Source: Lonepinella sp042468235
GTDB lineage: Bacteria; Pseudomonadota; Gammaproteobacteria; Enterobacterales; Pasteurellaceae
Assembly: GCF_042468235.1 (NCBI RefSeq)
Contig: NZ_CP170386.1
Span: 620,001-684,000 of the forward strand
Reading direction: 5' to 3'
DNA: 64,000 nucleotides
Within the stretch, counting starts at the first letter, position 1. Every line of letters starts with the position of its first letter. The notes under the pieces are model-generated. The model was not told the DNA's origin, made no database searches, and saw nothing but the letters and a program-made list of their open reading frames with translations. Made by a program: the position numbers and the translations under genes. Of the stretch, positions 16,825 to 25,319 are shown one piece after another.

Positions 16825-18099
16825 ATGCAAACAAATTCGTTCCCCGTTACTGATGATTCAGATCTTCAAATTAATCACATTGCTCGTTGTGGCGAATGTA
16901 ATGCATTAGTAGCGGTCTCTAATTTGGCAAAAGGTGAACATGCTGAATGTCCACGCTGTCATCATGATTTACAATCCGAAGATCGCTGGTCGTTAAAACG
17001 TTGTGCTATTATTGCTCTTTCTATCCTAATTTTAATGCCGTTTGCATTAAAATATCCATTATTGAGCGTAGATTTACTCGGCTCACAAGTGGATGCTTCA
17101 ATTTGGGGCGGAATATGGAAAATGGCGACGGAAGGTTATCCTTATACAGCATTTTTAATTTTTCTCTGTGCGGTTTTTATGCCAATATCCTTTTCGTTAT
17201 TGGTGATTTTATTACAGCTTGCCAAACTTACTCGCCAAAAACCCCGTAATTTATTAATTGCCATAGATTATATTAAACCTTGGGTAATGTTTGATGTTTA
17301 TTTAGTCGCACTGGGCGTAACCTCCTTTAAAGTACGTGATTATGCTACCTTGTCTTTTGATATTTATCTGATTGCGTTCTTAGCTACAGCATTGCTAAAT
17401 ACGCTATTATTCGCCAAAATCAATCCAAAAGAATTGTGGAATGATTTTTATCCACAGCATGTTAAATTATCGGAAATATCAGCAGAAAATCCACCGCACT
17501 TTTGTAGCAGTTGTGATTATACTTTTGAGCATCCTATTAAGGATCATAAAGGTATAGATCGTTGTCCACGCTGCCATAATGAACCTAATAAAATCGCAGA
17601 AACGAGCTTACAACAAACTTGGGCAGCATTAATCGCCGGGATTGTAATGATTTTTCCCGCCAATATATTTCCTATTTCTTATGTTTCAATGACGAATGTA
17701 CCTACTGGCGATACCTTGATGTCTGGGGTCATATCCTTTCTAGAAATGGGAAGTTATTTTGTGGCTTTCGTCGTCTTTTTTGCCAGTATTTTTGTACCTT
17801 TTAGCAAAATTATTATCATGCTATATTTATTATTTAGCATACATTTTAATTGGCAACATTCGATCAAATGGCAAATGCGTTTATTTCATATAGTGCATTT
17901 TGTTGGTCGTTGGTCAATGCTTGATTTATTCGTATTATCGTTAATGATGTCTTTGGTAACGCGAGGACAAATCATTAATTTCTCGGTGGGTCCTGCCGCC
18001 ATTTATTTTGGCTTATCGGTATTTTTAACTATGATAGCTACCACTACTTTTGACAGTCGTTTACTTTGGAAAATCTATGACGAAAGAAAATCAAACTAA
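16825..18099 (+). CDS. letA: LetA/PqiA-family inner-membrane protein of a lipid transport system
   Basis: The 424-residue protein has two PqiA modules, each a zinc-ribbon (CGECNALV...CPRC at about residues 17-41; CSSCDYTF...CPRC at about 228-252) followed by four transmembrane helices. It partners with the MCE protein downstream; in E. coli LetA (YebS) drives lipid movement through the LetB tunnel between inner and outer membranes. letB overlaps its 3' end by 23 bases. The seven-MCE partner makes LetA/YebS a better name than PqiA. Confidence 0.9.
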   Translation: MQTNSFPVTDDSDLQINHIARCGECNALVAVSNLAKGEHAECPRCHHDLQSEDRWSLKRCAIIALSILILMPFALKYPLLSVDLLGSQVDASIWGGIWKMATEGYPYTAFLIFLCAVFMPISFSLLVILLQLAKLTRQKPRNLLIAIDYIKPWVMFDVYLVALGVTSFKVRDYATLSFDIYLIAFLATALLNTLLFAKINPKELWNDFYPQHVKLSEISAENPPHFCSSCDYTFEHPIKDHKGIDRCPRCHNEPNKIAETSLQQTWAALIAGIVMIFPANIFPISYVSMTNVPTGDTLMSGVISFLEMGSYFVAFVVFFASIFVPFSKIIIMLYLLFSIHFNWQHSIKWQMRLFHIVHFVGRWSMLDLFVLSLMMSLVTRGQIINFSVGPAAIYFGLSVFLTMIATTTFDSRLLWKIYDERKSN

Positions 18100-20731
18100 T
18101 CTTGCTGTTAGTACAGAACAGCCAATTATTCCTGCGAAAATTCGCAAAAGTCGCAGTATTTCACCCTTTTGGTTATTACCAATTATTGCCCTAATTATTG
18201 GTGCTTCGCTGTTTTTTCAAATTATCAAAGAACAAGGTGAAACTGTAAGGATCACTTTTACGAACGGTGATGGCTTAGTGGCAAATAAAACCCAAATTCG
18301 CTATCAGGGCTTGCAAATTGGTCTAGTAAAAAAAGTAAATTTTACCGACGATTTAAAACTTGTCAAAGTCGAAGCCAGTATTTACCCTGAAGCTAAAACC
18401 GTGTTACGAGCAAATACTAAATTTTGGCTTGTTCAACCGAACGCTTCTTTAGCGGGAATTTCTGGCTTAGATACGTTAATTTCAGGCAATTATATTACAT
18501 TACAGCCGGGAGACGGGGATTACAAATATGATTTTACCGCGGAAAATGGTAGTCAAATCGTACAACTGGCAGAAGGTGATTTATTGATCCATTTATTATC
18601 TGATGATTTAGGTTCCATTTCTCAAGGAGCATCTATTTTCTATAAAAAAATGCCCGTAGGGAAAGTATTAGATTACCGCTTTACCCAAGATCAAAAACAA
18701 GTGGAAATCAATGTTGCCATTGAAAAACAATATGCGCATTTAATCAAGAAAGATAGTCATTTCTGGAATATTAGCGGCATTCGCGCCAATATGGATTTAT
18801 CTGGGATTAATCTCAATATTGATAGCTTACAAGCTGTAGTACGTGGTGCGATCACCTTTGACTCACCGGAAAAAAGTGACATTGCAGAAAATGAACAGAA
18901 ATATACTCTCTACCCTGATTTATCATCTGCTCAACGTGGTATTGAAGTCAATGTGACGTTGCCATCAGAAAACAATTTCCAAGCGGGTAAAACAGAAGTA
19001 TTTTATCAAGGTATGCAAGTGGGTATGTTAACCCAAATGTCAGATGCCAGTATTGACAGTGATAATCGTACCGGCAAATTATTATTAAACCCAAGCGTTA
19101 AAGATATTTTACGTCAACATAGTAAAATAGTTATTCGTTCCCCTAAAGTTGATTTAATCAATTTAGATAAACTCCCTGAACTTTTACGTGGTCAATACTT
19201 AGAAATTATTGCGGGTGATGGTGAGCCAAGTATTGAATTTAGCGTATTAAATGAAAAAGAATTATTACTCAGTCAGCCCAATGCCCTGCAGCTCACCTTA
19301 ATTGCGCCAGAAACTTATGGTATTAGCCAAGGGCAAGAAATTTATTACAATAATATTAGTATTGGTAAATTAGTGGAACAACAAGTTGATACCAATGGGG
19401 TAGAATTTAAAGCAGTCATTTTACCCCCCTATCGACACCTCATTCATGCAGATACGCTATTTATTGCTGCTAGTAATTTTGATATTTCTCTTGGTACAGA
19501 TGGCTTACGTATGCAAACACCAGCCGCCGGTAACTGGCTACAAGGTGGGGTAAAAATTATTAATCATAATAAACAAGGGCATGCTAAAGCACAGTATCCG
19601 ATTTATAAAGATCAAGAAAGTGCTGAAGTCGGTATAACAGCAAATGAGTTAAAACTGTCCTTAACCTTAAAAACGACGCAATTACCCAATATTAGCAAGG
19701 GTTCTTTGGTACTTTATCGACAATATGAAGTGGGTAAAATTTTAGATGTTCGACCATTGAAAGATTATTTTGATGTCGATGTTGCTATTTATCCTAAATT
19801 TATGCATTTATTAACTAACAATAGCCTATTTTGGGTGGAAAGTGCTGCTCAAATTGACATTACACCAAAAGGTATTAGCATTCAAGCCACACCAATAGGA
19901 CGTTCACTGAAAGGGGCAATCAGCTTTGATAACTCAGGCAGTGGCAAAAATACAATCCTTTACGCCAATGAATTAACCGCTAAGTCTGCTGGTCAAGTTA
20001 TTACCCTAACTGCGAATGATGCCACTAATTTAAGCAAAGGTATGAGCTTACGTTACATGGGGTTAACCGTAGGAGAAATCGACAGTATCAACTTAGATAA
20101 AAGCAACAATAAAATCATTGCCAAAGCTTTAATGAATCCAAATTATATGAATATTGTAGCCAAAGAGGGCAGTCTCTTTAAGGTTATTTCACCCGAAATT
20201 TCAGCCGGTGGGATTGAAAATATTGATAGTCTGTTACAACCCTATATTGATATTGAAGTGGGTTCAGGTAAAAGCAAAAAACAATTTGTGTTATATGATA
20301 AAAGTACACGGCAAAATAATAAGTTTTCTAATGGCTTTCCGATTATTTTAGAAACTTCCGATGCATCAAATATCTCATCAGGATCACCAGTGATGTATCG
20401 TGGTGTAGATGTGGGAAAAATTCGTAATCTAGAACTAAATAATATGGGCGATCGCGTATTAATTTACGTTATCATTGATAATAAATACGCTCATCTCGTA
20501 CGCACTAATACACAGTTCTGGCTATCATCAGGCTATACTGCTGGTGTGGGCTGGTCGGGTATTGAAGTAAATACAGGTTCTGTACAACAACTCTTGAAAG
20601 GGGGAATTTCATTCTCAACACCATCTGGCACAGTTGTTCAACCACAAGCCAAAGCCAACCAACGTTTCTTGTTACAAATTCGCCGACCGGATGAAGCGAA
20701 GCAATGGAACTCTGGTAGTATGGCAGAGTAA
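18077..20731 (+). CDS. letB: MCE-domain lipid transport protein with seven MCE repeats
   Basis: The 884-residue protein has one N-terminal transmembrane helix (about residues 31-50), then seven MCE domains. Each begins with a variant of VxxxxxxxxGLxxGxxVxYxGxxVG: examples are GDGLVANKTQIRYQGLQIG (first), QGMQVG (third), YRQYEVG (fifth), MGLTVG (sixth) and YRGVDVG (seventh). Seven repeats match LetB (YebT), which stacks hexameric rings into a periplasm-spanning hydrophobic tunnel; PqiB has three. ATG 18077 is chosen because it starts the conserved charged stretch before the helix; a TTG at 18050 would add nine residues. It overlaps letA, so translation is coupled. Confidence 0.93.
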   Translation: MTKENQTNLAVSTEQPIIPAKIRKSRSISPFWLLPIIALIIGASLFFQIIKEQGETVRITFTNGDGLVANKTQIRYQGLQIGLVKKVNFTDDLKLVKVEASIYPEAKTVLRANTKFWLVQPNASLAGISGLDTLISGNYITLQPGDGDYKYDFTAENGSQIVQLAEGDLLIHLLSDDLGSISQGASIFYKKMPVGKVLDYRFTQDQKQVEINVAIEKQYAHLIKKDSHFWNISGIRANMDLSGINLNIDSLQAVVRGAITFDSPEKSDIAENEQKYTLYPDLSSAQRGIEVNVTLPSENNFQAGKTEVFYQGMQVGMLTQMSDASIDSDNRTGKLLLNPSVKDILRQHSKIVIRSPKVDLINLDKLPELLRGQYLEIIAGDGEPSIEFSVLNEKELLLSQPNALQLTLIAPETYGISQGQEIYYNNISIGKLVEQQVDTNGVEFKAVILPPYRHLIHADTLFIAASNFDISLGTDGLRMQTPAAGNWLQGGVKIINHNKQGHAKAQYPIYKDQESAEVGITANELKLSLTLKTTQLPNISKGSLVLYRQYEVGKILDVRPLKDYFDVDVAIYPKFMHLLTNNSLFWVESAAQIDITPKGISIQATPIGRSLKGAISFDNSGSGKNTILYANELTAKSAGQVITLTANDATNLSKGMSLRYMGLTVGEIDSINLDKSNNKIIAKALMNPNYMNIVAKEGSLFKVISPEISAGGIENIDSLLQPYIDIEVGSGKSKKQFVLYDKSTRQNNKFSNGFPIILETSDASNISSGSPVMYRGVDVGKIRNLELNNMGDRVLIYVIIDNKYAHLVRTNTQFWLSSGYTAGVGWSGIEVNTGSVQQLLKGGISFSTPSGTVVQPQAKANQRFLLQIRRPDEAKQWNSGSMAE

Positions 20732-20828
20732 CTCAGAATTTATTATCAGAAAGATTTCGTTACAATGAATACCCAGAAAATTATCAAGTTGATTTATAGA
20801 AAATATCTTATTGTCACTTAAAAAGATA

Positions 20829-20926
20829 AAATAATACCGCACATTATGAGCTATGATCTGAACCTAAAAGTTAGACTAATAACCAACTCATTACGATGCA
20901 GATCATATTCAAGTGCGGTATTTTTT
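20829..20926. terminator. Inverted uptake-sequence terminator arms split by an IS-end relic
   Basis: The left arm AATACCGCACATT (about 20833-20845) and the right arm AAGTGCGGTATTTTTT (20911-20926) are inverted copies of the uptake sequence with a T-run, the usual terminator form here. They are about 65 bases apart because IS-end-like sequence (20854-20905) occupies the loop. It lies between convergent letB and ydfG and could serve both. Confidence 0.6.
20854..20905. mobile_element. Solo IS150-group end relic
   Basis: TGATCTGAACCTAAAAGTTA followed by GACTAATAACCAACT and, after a spacer, GCAGATCA. This matches the outer end of the relic at 14133-14183, including the GACTAATAACCAAC core and the closing CAGAT. 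No transposase code is attached. Confidence 0.65.
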
Positions 20927-20928
20927 GA

Positions 20929-21675
20929 CTAATTTTTTGCTACATTCAACGCCGCAAAACTCTGCGACACAGGCATAATCTCGATCCGATTAATATTAAC
21001 GTGAGCAGGTTGTTGATAAATCCATAACACGGCATTAGCAATATCTTCAGGTTGAATAGCATTTGTGCCTTTATACAGGTTAGTCGCTTTTTCATCATCC
21101 CCCTTAAAACGCACATTTGAGAATTCTGTTCCGCCACATAACCCAGGTTCAACGTTGGTTACTCGAATAGCTGTGCCAGCTAAATCCGCTCTCAAATTTA
21201 AACTAAATTGTTTAACAAAGGCTTTGGTCGCACCATAAACATTACCACCAGGGTAAGGATAAGTGCCAGCAATAGAGCCTAAATTAATAATATGCCCTTG
21301 GTTGCGTTCTACCATTTTAGGTAAAATTTGGCGAGTTAAATAAGTTAAACCGATAATATTGGTATTAATCATGGTTAGCCAGTCATCAAAATGAGCTTGA
21401 TGAGCGGGTTCTAAACCTAGGGCAAGACCAGCGTTATTGACTAACAATTCAATCTCCGCCCATTCGGTTGGTAGGCTAGCAAGTGCGGTGTCAATTTCGC
21501 TTGTTTTTGACACGTCCATCACAAGGGGATAAAAATTCTCCCCGAGTTCGGTTTGTAATGCTTGTAATTTCTCTAAGCGGCGTGCTGCACCAATCACTTT
21601 ATAGCCAGCTTTAACTAAACTTTTACATATAGCTTTGCCAAAACCAGCGGATGCACCAGTGACTAAAATACTCAT
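20929..21675 (-). CDS. ydfG: SDR-family NADP-dependent 3-hydroxy acid dehydrogenase YdfG
   Basis: A 248-residue classical short-chain dehydrogenase. The cofactor motif is TGASAGFGK near residue 6, followed by the NNAGLALG motif. The catalytic Ser is in INLGSIAG and the Tyr-Lys pair in YGATKAF. YdfG enzymes oxidise L-serine, L-allo-threonine and 3-hydroxy acids and reduce malonic semialdehyde; the real substrate in this organism is unproven. It lies 49 bases downstream of prlC on the same strand, so they probably share a transcript. Confidence 0.9.
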   Translation of the reverse strand: MSILVTGASAGFGKAICKSLVKAGYKVIGAARRLEKLQALQTELGENFYPLVMDVSKTSEIDTALASLPTEWAEIELLVNNAGLALGLEPAHQAHFDDWLTMINTNIIGLTYLTRQILPKMVERNQGHIINLGSIAGTYPYPGGNVYGATKAFVKQFSLNLRADLAGTAIRVTNVEPGLCGGTEFSNVRFKGDDEKATNLYKGTNAIQPEDIANAVLWIYQQPAHVNINRIEIMPVSQSFAALNVAKN

Positions 21676-21724
21676 AAAACCTCCTTACTTAATTTGTTAA
21701 CGGGGTTACTATTGTTTTGTGATG

Positions 21725-23797
21725 CTATTGTTTCGTGACACAGGGGGCTTTTTCCACCTTGTCCAAAATTCCTTTATGGCGTAATAACGCATCTAAGGTT
21801 GGTTTACGACCACGGAACCGCTCAAACAGTTGCATCGGTTCTTCTGAACCACCACGAGTTAAGATTTCATCAAGGAAAGATTGTCCTGTGACAGGGTTAA
21901 AAATACCCTCTTCTTCAAAACGAGAATAGGCATCGGCGGATAATACTTCTGCCCATAAATAGCTGTAATAACCTGCAGCATAACCACCAGCAAAAATATG
22001 GCTAAAACTATGAGGGGTTCTTACCCAGTCCACACCTTTAATCACAGCCACTTGATCTTTCACGGCTTTTAACGTGTCTAACACTTGATTAGCTTTGCCC
22101 ACTTGATAATGATGATGCAGACGGAAATCAAACAAGCCAAATTCTAATTGACGTAATACAAACATCGCAGCTTGGAAATTTTTCGCCTTAATCAACTGTG
22201 TCAATTTTTCTTTTGGTAATGGTTCGCCAGTTTGATAATGCCCTGAAATAAAGGCTAACGCATCTTCTTCCCAACACCAGTTTTCCATAAATTGACTTGG
22301 TAATTCCACTGCATCCCAAGGCACACCATTAATCCCAGATACATCCCCCACATCAATCAGTGTTAACAGATGATGAATACCATGCCCAAATTCATGGAAT
22401 AGGGTAGTAACTTCATCGTGAGTAAATAACGCTGGTTTATCCCCGATTGGAGCATTAAAGTTACAGGTTAAATAGGCGACAGGTTTTTGTAATGAGCCGT
22501 CTGTTTTTCGTTTGCGACCAATACAATCATCCATCCATGCACCACCACGTTTGTGTTCACGAGCGTATAAATCTAAATAAAAACTGCCGCGTACTTCATC
22601 CGTCTGATCGATTAAATCAAAGAAACGCACATCTTTATGATAGGTTTCCACATCAAAACGTTCTACTGCACGAATATTAAAAATGCGTTGCACAAGTTCA
22701 AATAAACCTGAAAGTACCCGTTCTTCAGGGAAATAAGGGCGAAGTTCTTCATCATTAATAGCATATAACGCTTGTTTTTGTTTTTCACTATAAAAGGCAA
22801 TATCCCAAGGTTCAAAATAGGTTACATTATAATTTTTAACCGCAAAGGCTTTTAATTCACAAAGTTCTTTTTCCCCCTGTGCTTTTGAGCGAGTAGCTAA
22901 ATTTTCAAGGAAATCTAATACTTGTTGTGGATTTTCTGCCATTTTAGTGGCTAATGAAAGATCAGTATAATGTTCAAATCCTAATAATTTAGCGAGTTCT
23001 AAGCGTAAGGTTAGAATTTCATCCATAATGGCGGAGTTATCCCATTTTCCTGCATTAGGTCCTTGATCCGATGCTCGAGTAGCATAAGCACGATACATTT
23101 CTTCACGTAACGCTTGATTTTCACAATAAGTCAACACAGGCAAATAGCTTGGCATTTCAAGTGTAAAACGATAGCCTTGTAAACCTTTGCTTTCTGCCGA
23201 TTGTTTAGCTAATTGCAACGCACTTTCAGGCAAGCCAGATAGCTCTTTTTCATCGGTAATCACTTTTTCCCAACCCATAGTTGCATCTAGCACATTATTA
23301 CTAAACTGTGATGTTAAATCTGATAAACGAGCGACAATTTCACCATAGCGTTTTTGTTGTTCTGGTGGTAAAGAAATACCAGATAATTCGAAATCACGCA
23401 GGCTGTTTTCAATCGCTTTCTTTTGGGCTGTGGAATAGGTGGCAAATTCAGGGCTATTTTTTAAACTTAAATAGGCTTGATATAAGCCCTGATGTTGTCC
23501 TACCCAAGTACCGTATTCCGACAATAAAGGCAGACAGGCTTGATAGGCATCACGTAATTCAGGGCTATTTTTCACCGCATTTAAATGCCCAACTGGGGAC
23601 CAAGCCTTACTTAGACGATCATTAACTTCCGCCAATGGCTGATAAAAATTTTGCCAAGTAAACTGCGGTTGTTTTAACACCTGTTCAGTGACATCACGGC
23701 AATCTTGGATTAATTTTTCGACAGCTGGTTGAATATATTGTGGTTCAATGCGAGAGAATGGGGGTAATTTATTGTTTTCTAGTAATGGATTTGTCAT
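21725..23797 (-). CDS. prlC: Oligopeptidase A (M3 zinc metallopeptidase)
   Basis: The 690-residue cytoplasmic thimet-oligopeptidase family enzyme carries the zinc motif HEFGHGIHH near residue 468, with the downstream Glu expected in the following helix. It degrades short peptides, including signal peptide fragments. N-terminal NPLLENNKLPPFSRI is typical of PrlC/OpdA. Upstream on the other strand is ybaN; ydfG follows on the same strand. Confidence 0.95.
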   Translation of the reverse strand: MTNPLLENNKLPPFSRIEPQYIQPAVEKLIQDCRDVTEQVLKQPQFTWQNFYQPLAEVNDRLSKAWSPVGHLNAVKNSPELRDAYQACLPLLSEYGTWVGQHQGLYQAYLSLKNSPEFATYSTAQKKAIENSLRDFELSGISLPPEQQKRYGEIVARLSDLTSQFSNNVLDATMGWEKVITDEKELSGLPESALQLAKQSAESKGLQGYRFTLEMPSYLPVLTYCENQALREEMYRAYATRASDQGPNAGKWDNSAIMDEILTLRLELAKLLGFEHYTDLSLATKMAENPQQVLDFLENLATRSKAQGEKELCELKAFAVKNYNVTYFEPWDIAFYSEKQKQALYAINDEELRPYFPEERVLSGLFELVQRIFNIRAVERFDVETYHKDVRFFDLIDQTDEVRGSFYLDLYAREHKRGGAWMDDCIGRKRKTDGSLQKPVAYLTCNFNAPIGDKPALFTHDEVTTLFHEFGHGIHHLLTLIDVGDVSGINGVPWDAVELPSQFMENWCWEEDALAFISGHYQTGEPLPKEKLTQLIKAKNFQAAMFVLRQLEFGLFDFRLHHHYQVGKANQVLDTLKAVKDQVAVIKGVDWVRTPHSFSHIFAGGYAAGYYSYLWAEVLSADAYSRFEEEGIFNPVTGQSFLDEILTRGGSEEPMQLFERFRGRKPTLDALLRHKGILDKVEKAPCVTKQ

Positions 23798-23907
23798 AAT
23801 CTATCCTTTGATATTTAATATTGATTTTCATTTCCGATATAATCTTGTTATATTGAGATGGATTGTAGCAAATCAAGTTAGTATTGTTAAATTTTATAAG
23901 GAATAAA

Positions 23908-24276
23908 ATGAGATTTTTATATATTGGATTAGGATTTATTTGTATCGGATTAGGGGTTATTGGTGCATTTTTACCCGTGATGCCTACCACGCCTTTTTTA
24001 TTGTTGGCTCTGTTCTTCTTTGGCAAAAGTTCTCAACGTTTACATCAATGGTTTTTGCAAACGGAAATTTATAAAAAACACTTAAAATCTTTTGATGAAC
24101 AACGTGCTTTAACCAAGAAATCTAAAATTTCAATTTTGACTTTATCCACTGTGATGATGGCAATCAGTTTCTACTTTACGCCAATTTATGGCAGAATTTG
24201 TATTGTTATCCTGTTATTAATTGAATACTGGTTCTTTTTCTTTTGGATTAAGACGATTAATGAAGGATATAAATGA
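23908..24276 (+). CDS. ybaN: YbaN-family (DUF454) inner-membrane protein
   Basis: A 122-residue membrane protein with an N-terminal helix pair (IGLGFICIGLGVIGAFLP, then the family motif PTTPFLLLALFFFGKSS) and two more helices near the C-terminus. DUF454 proteins have no established function. ATG 23908 follows TAAGGAATAAA with good spacing; upstream in-frame starts lack a ribosome site. Confidence 0.85.
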   Translation: MRFLYIGLGFICIGLGVIGAFLPVMPTTPFLLLALFFFGKSSQRLHQWFLQTEIYKKHLKSFDEQRALTKKSKISILTLSTVMMAISFYFTPIYGRICIVILLLIEYWFFFFWIKTINEGYK

Positions 24277-24297
24277 TTAGGAAAAGTGAAGAGACAT

Positions 24298-24332
24298 TAA
24301 TCTGCATCCCAAAATTTGCATAAATATCCAGA
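24298..24332. mobile_element. Probable degenerate IS150-group end
   Basis: TAATCTGCATCCCAAAATTT and the following bases agree at about 26 of 34 positions, without gaps, with the outer end of the relic at 14183 (TAATCTGTACCCCAAAAG...). No transposase frame is recognisable beside it. The rest of the gap to cmk shows an open but unrecognised frame (about 24350-24530) and nothing else I can support. Confidence 0.45.
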
Positions 24333-24532
24333 CAAAAAGTACCATAATTCAATAGTTGTATAGCACATATTATTCCAATTATGTCCTTTAGGTGATAGTT
24401 TGGAAACAGATCAATTGCCTAAAAATACACAAAAGAAATTAATTATATACAAGATATTCAAGGCATATAAAAGAGTAGCTATGTTTGTAACTAGTCTTTA
24501 TAATCTGCCAAAAATAAAAATGAAGGAGAATC

Positions 24533-25210
24533 ATGAAAAAGATCATTATTACCGTTGATGGTCCGAGTGGTGCAGGCAAAGGGACACTTTGTTATGCTTT
24601 GGCGGAGAAATTGGGCTTTGCGTTATTAGATAGTGGGGCGATTTATCGGGTAACGGCATTGGCAGCACTTAAAAGTGCGGTGAAATTAGATGATGAATTG
24701 GCATTAGCTGAATTGGCTCGTCATTTGAAAGTACAGTTTTTACCTGAAAAAGGTGAAGTGAGTATTTTTTTAAATGGTGAAAATGTTAGTGGTCAGATTA
24801 GAACGCAGGCAGTTGCCGAAGCTGCCTCTAAAGTGGCAATTTTTCCGCAAGTTCGTACCGCACTTTTGCAGTTGCAACAAGATTTTGCTCAACAAGGGAA
24901 AGGCTTGATTGCCGATGGACGTGATATGGGGACGGTGGTGTTCCCTGATGCCCAAGTGAAGCTATTTTTAGACGCAAGTAGCGAAGAAAGAGCAAAAAGA
25001 CGATTTAAACAGTTGCAAAATAAAGGAATTAATGGTAACTTTGCACAGATTTTAGCCGAGATTCAAGATCGTGACTTTCGGGATAGAAATCGAGCGGTTG
25101 CACCACTGAAACCTGCGGATGATGCGTTATTGTTAGACAGTACGGAATTGTCCATTGATGAAGTGATTTTGCAAGCATTGGATTATATTCATCAGAAAGT
25201 GAAAAGCTAA
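24533..25210 (+). CDS. cmk: Cytidylate kinase
   Basis: The 225-residue P-loop kinase phosphorylates CMP and dCMP. The P-loop is GPSGAGKGT at residues 10-18, and the NMP-binding DSGAIYR and lid region RDRNRAVAPL are present. GAAGGAGAATC precedes the ATG. It is followed by rpsA, the order conserved across proteobacteria. The gene holds two uptake sequences in frame (encoding KSAVK and RTALL). Confidence 0.96.
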   Translation: MKKIIITVDGPSGAGKGTLCYALAEKLGFALLDSGAIYRVTALAALKSAVKLDDELALAELARHLKVQFLPEKGEVSIFLNGENVSGQIRTQAVAEAASKVAIFPQVRTALLQLQQDFAQQGKGLIADGRDMGTVVFPDAQVKLFLDASSEERAKRRFKQLQNKGINGNFAQILAEIQDRDFRDRNRAVAPLKPADDALLLDSTELSIDEVILQALDYIHQKVKS

Positions 25211-25319
25211 TTTCAAATACATTTTTCGGTTTATTCAAGGACGGATAGACTATTATTATCAACCCCACTTATTATGGATTAAAAAGTGGATGTTATTAAC
25301 TTATTAAAGAAGATTAATT

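Noticed and set aside
23769..24026. Minus-strand frame opposite ybaN
   Set aside because: Low-complexity Asn/Ile/Lys product, antisense to a recognised membrane protein gene and overlapping the prlC start.
24350..24532. Open frame upstream of cmk (containing KNTQKKLIIYKIFKAYKRVA)
   Set aside because: No start with a ribosome site, a stop shortly upstream and no recognisable family; too weak to list as a gene.
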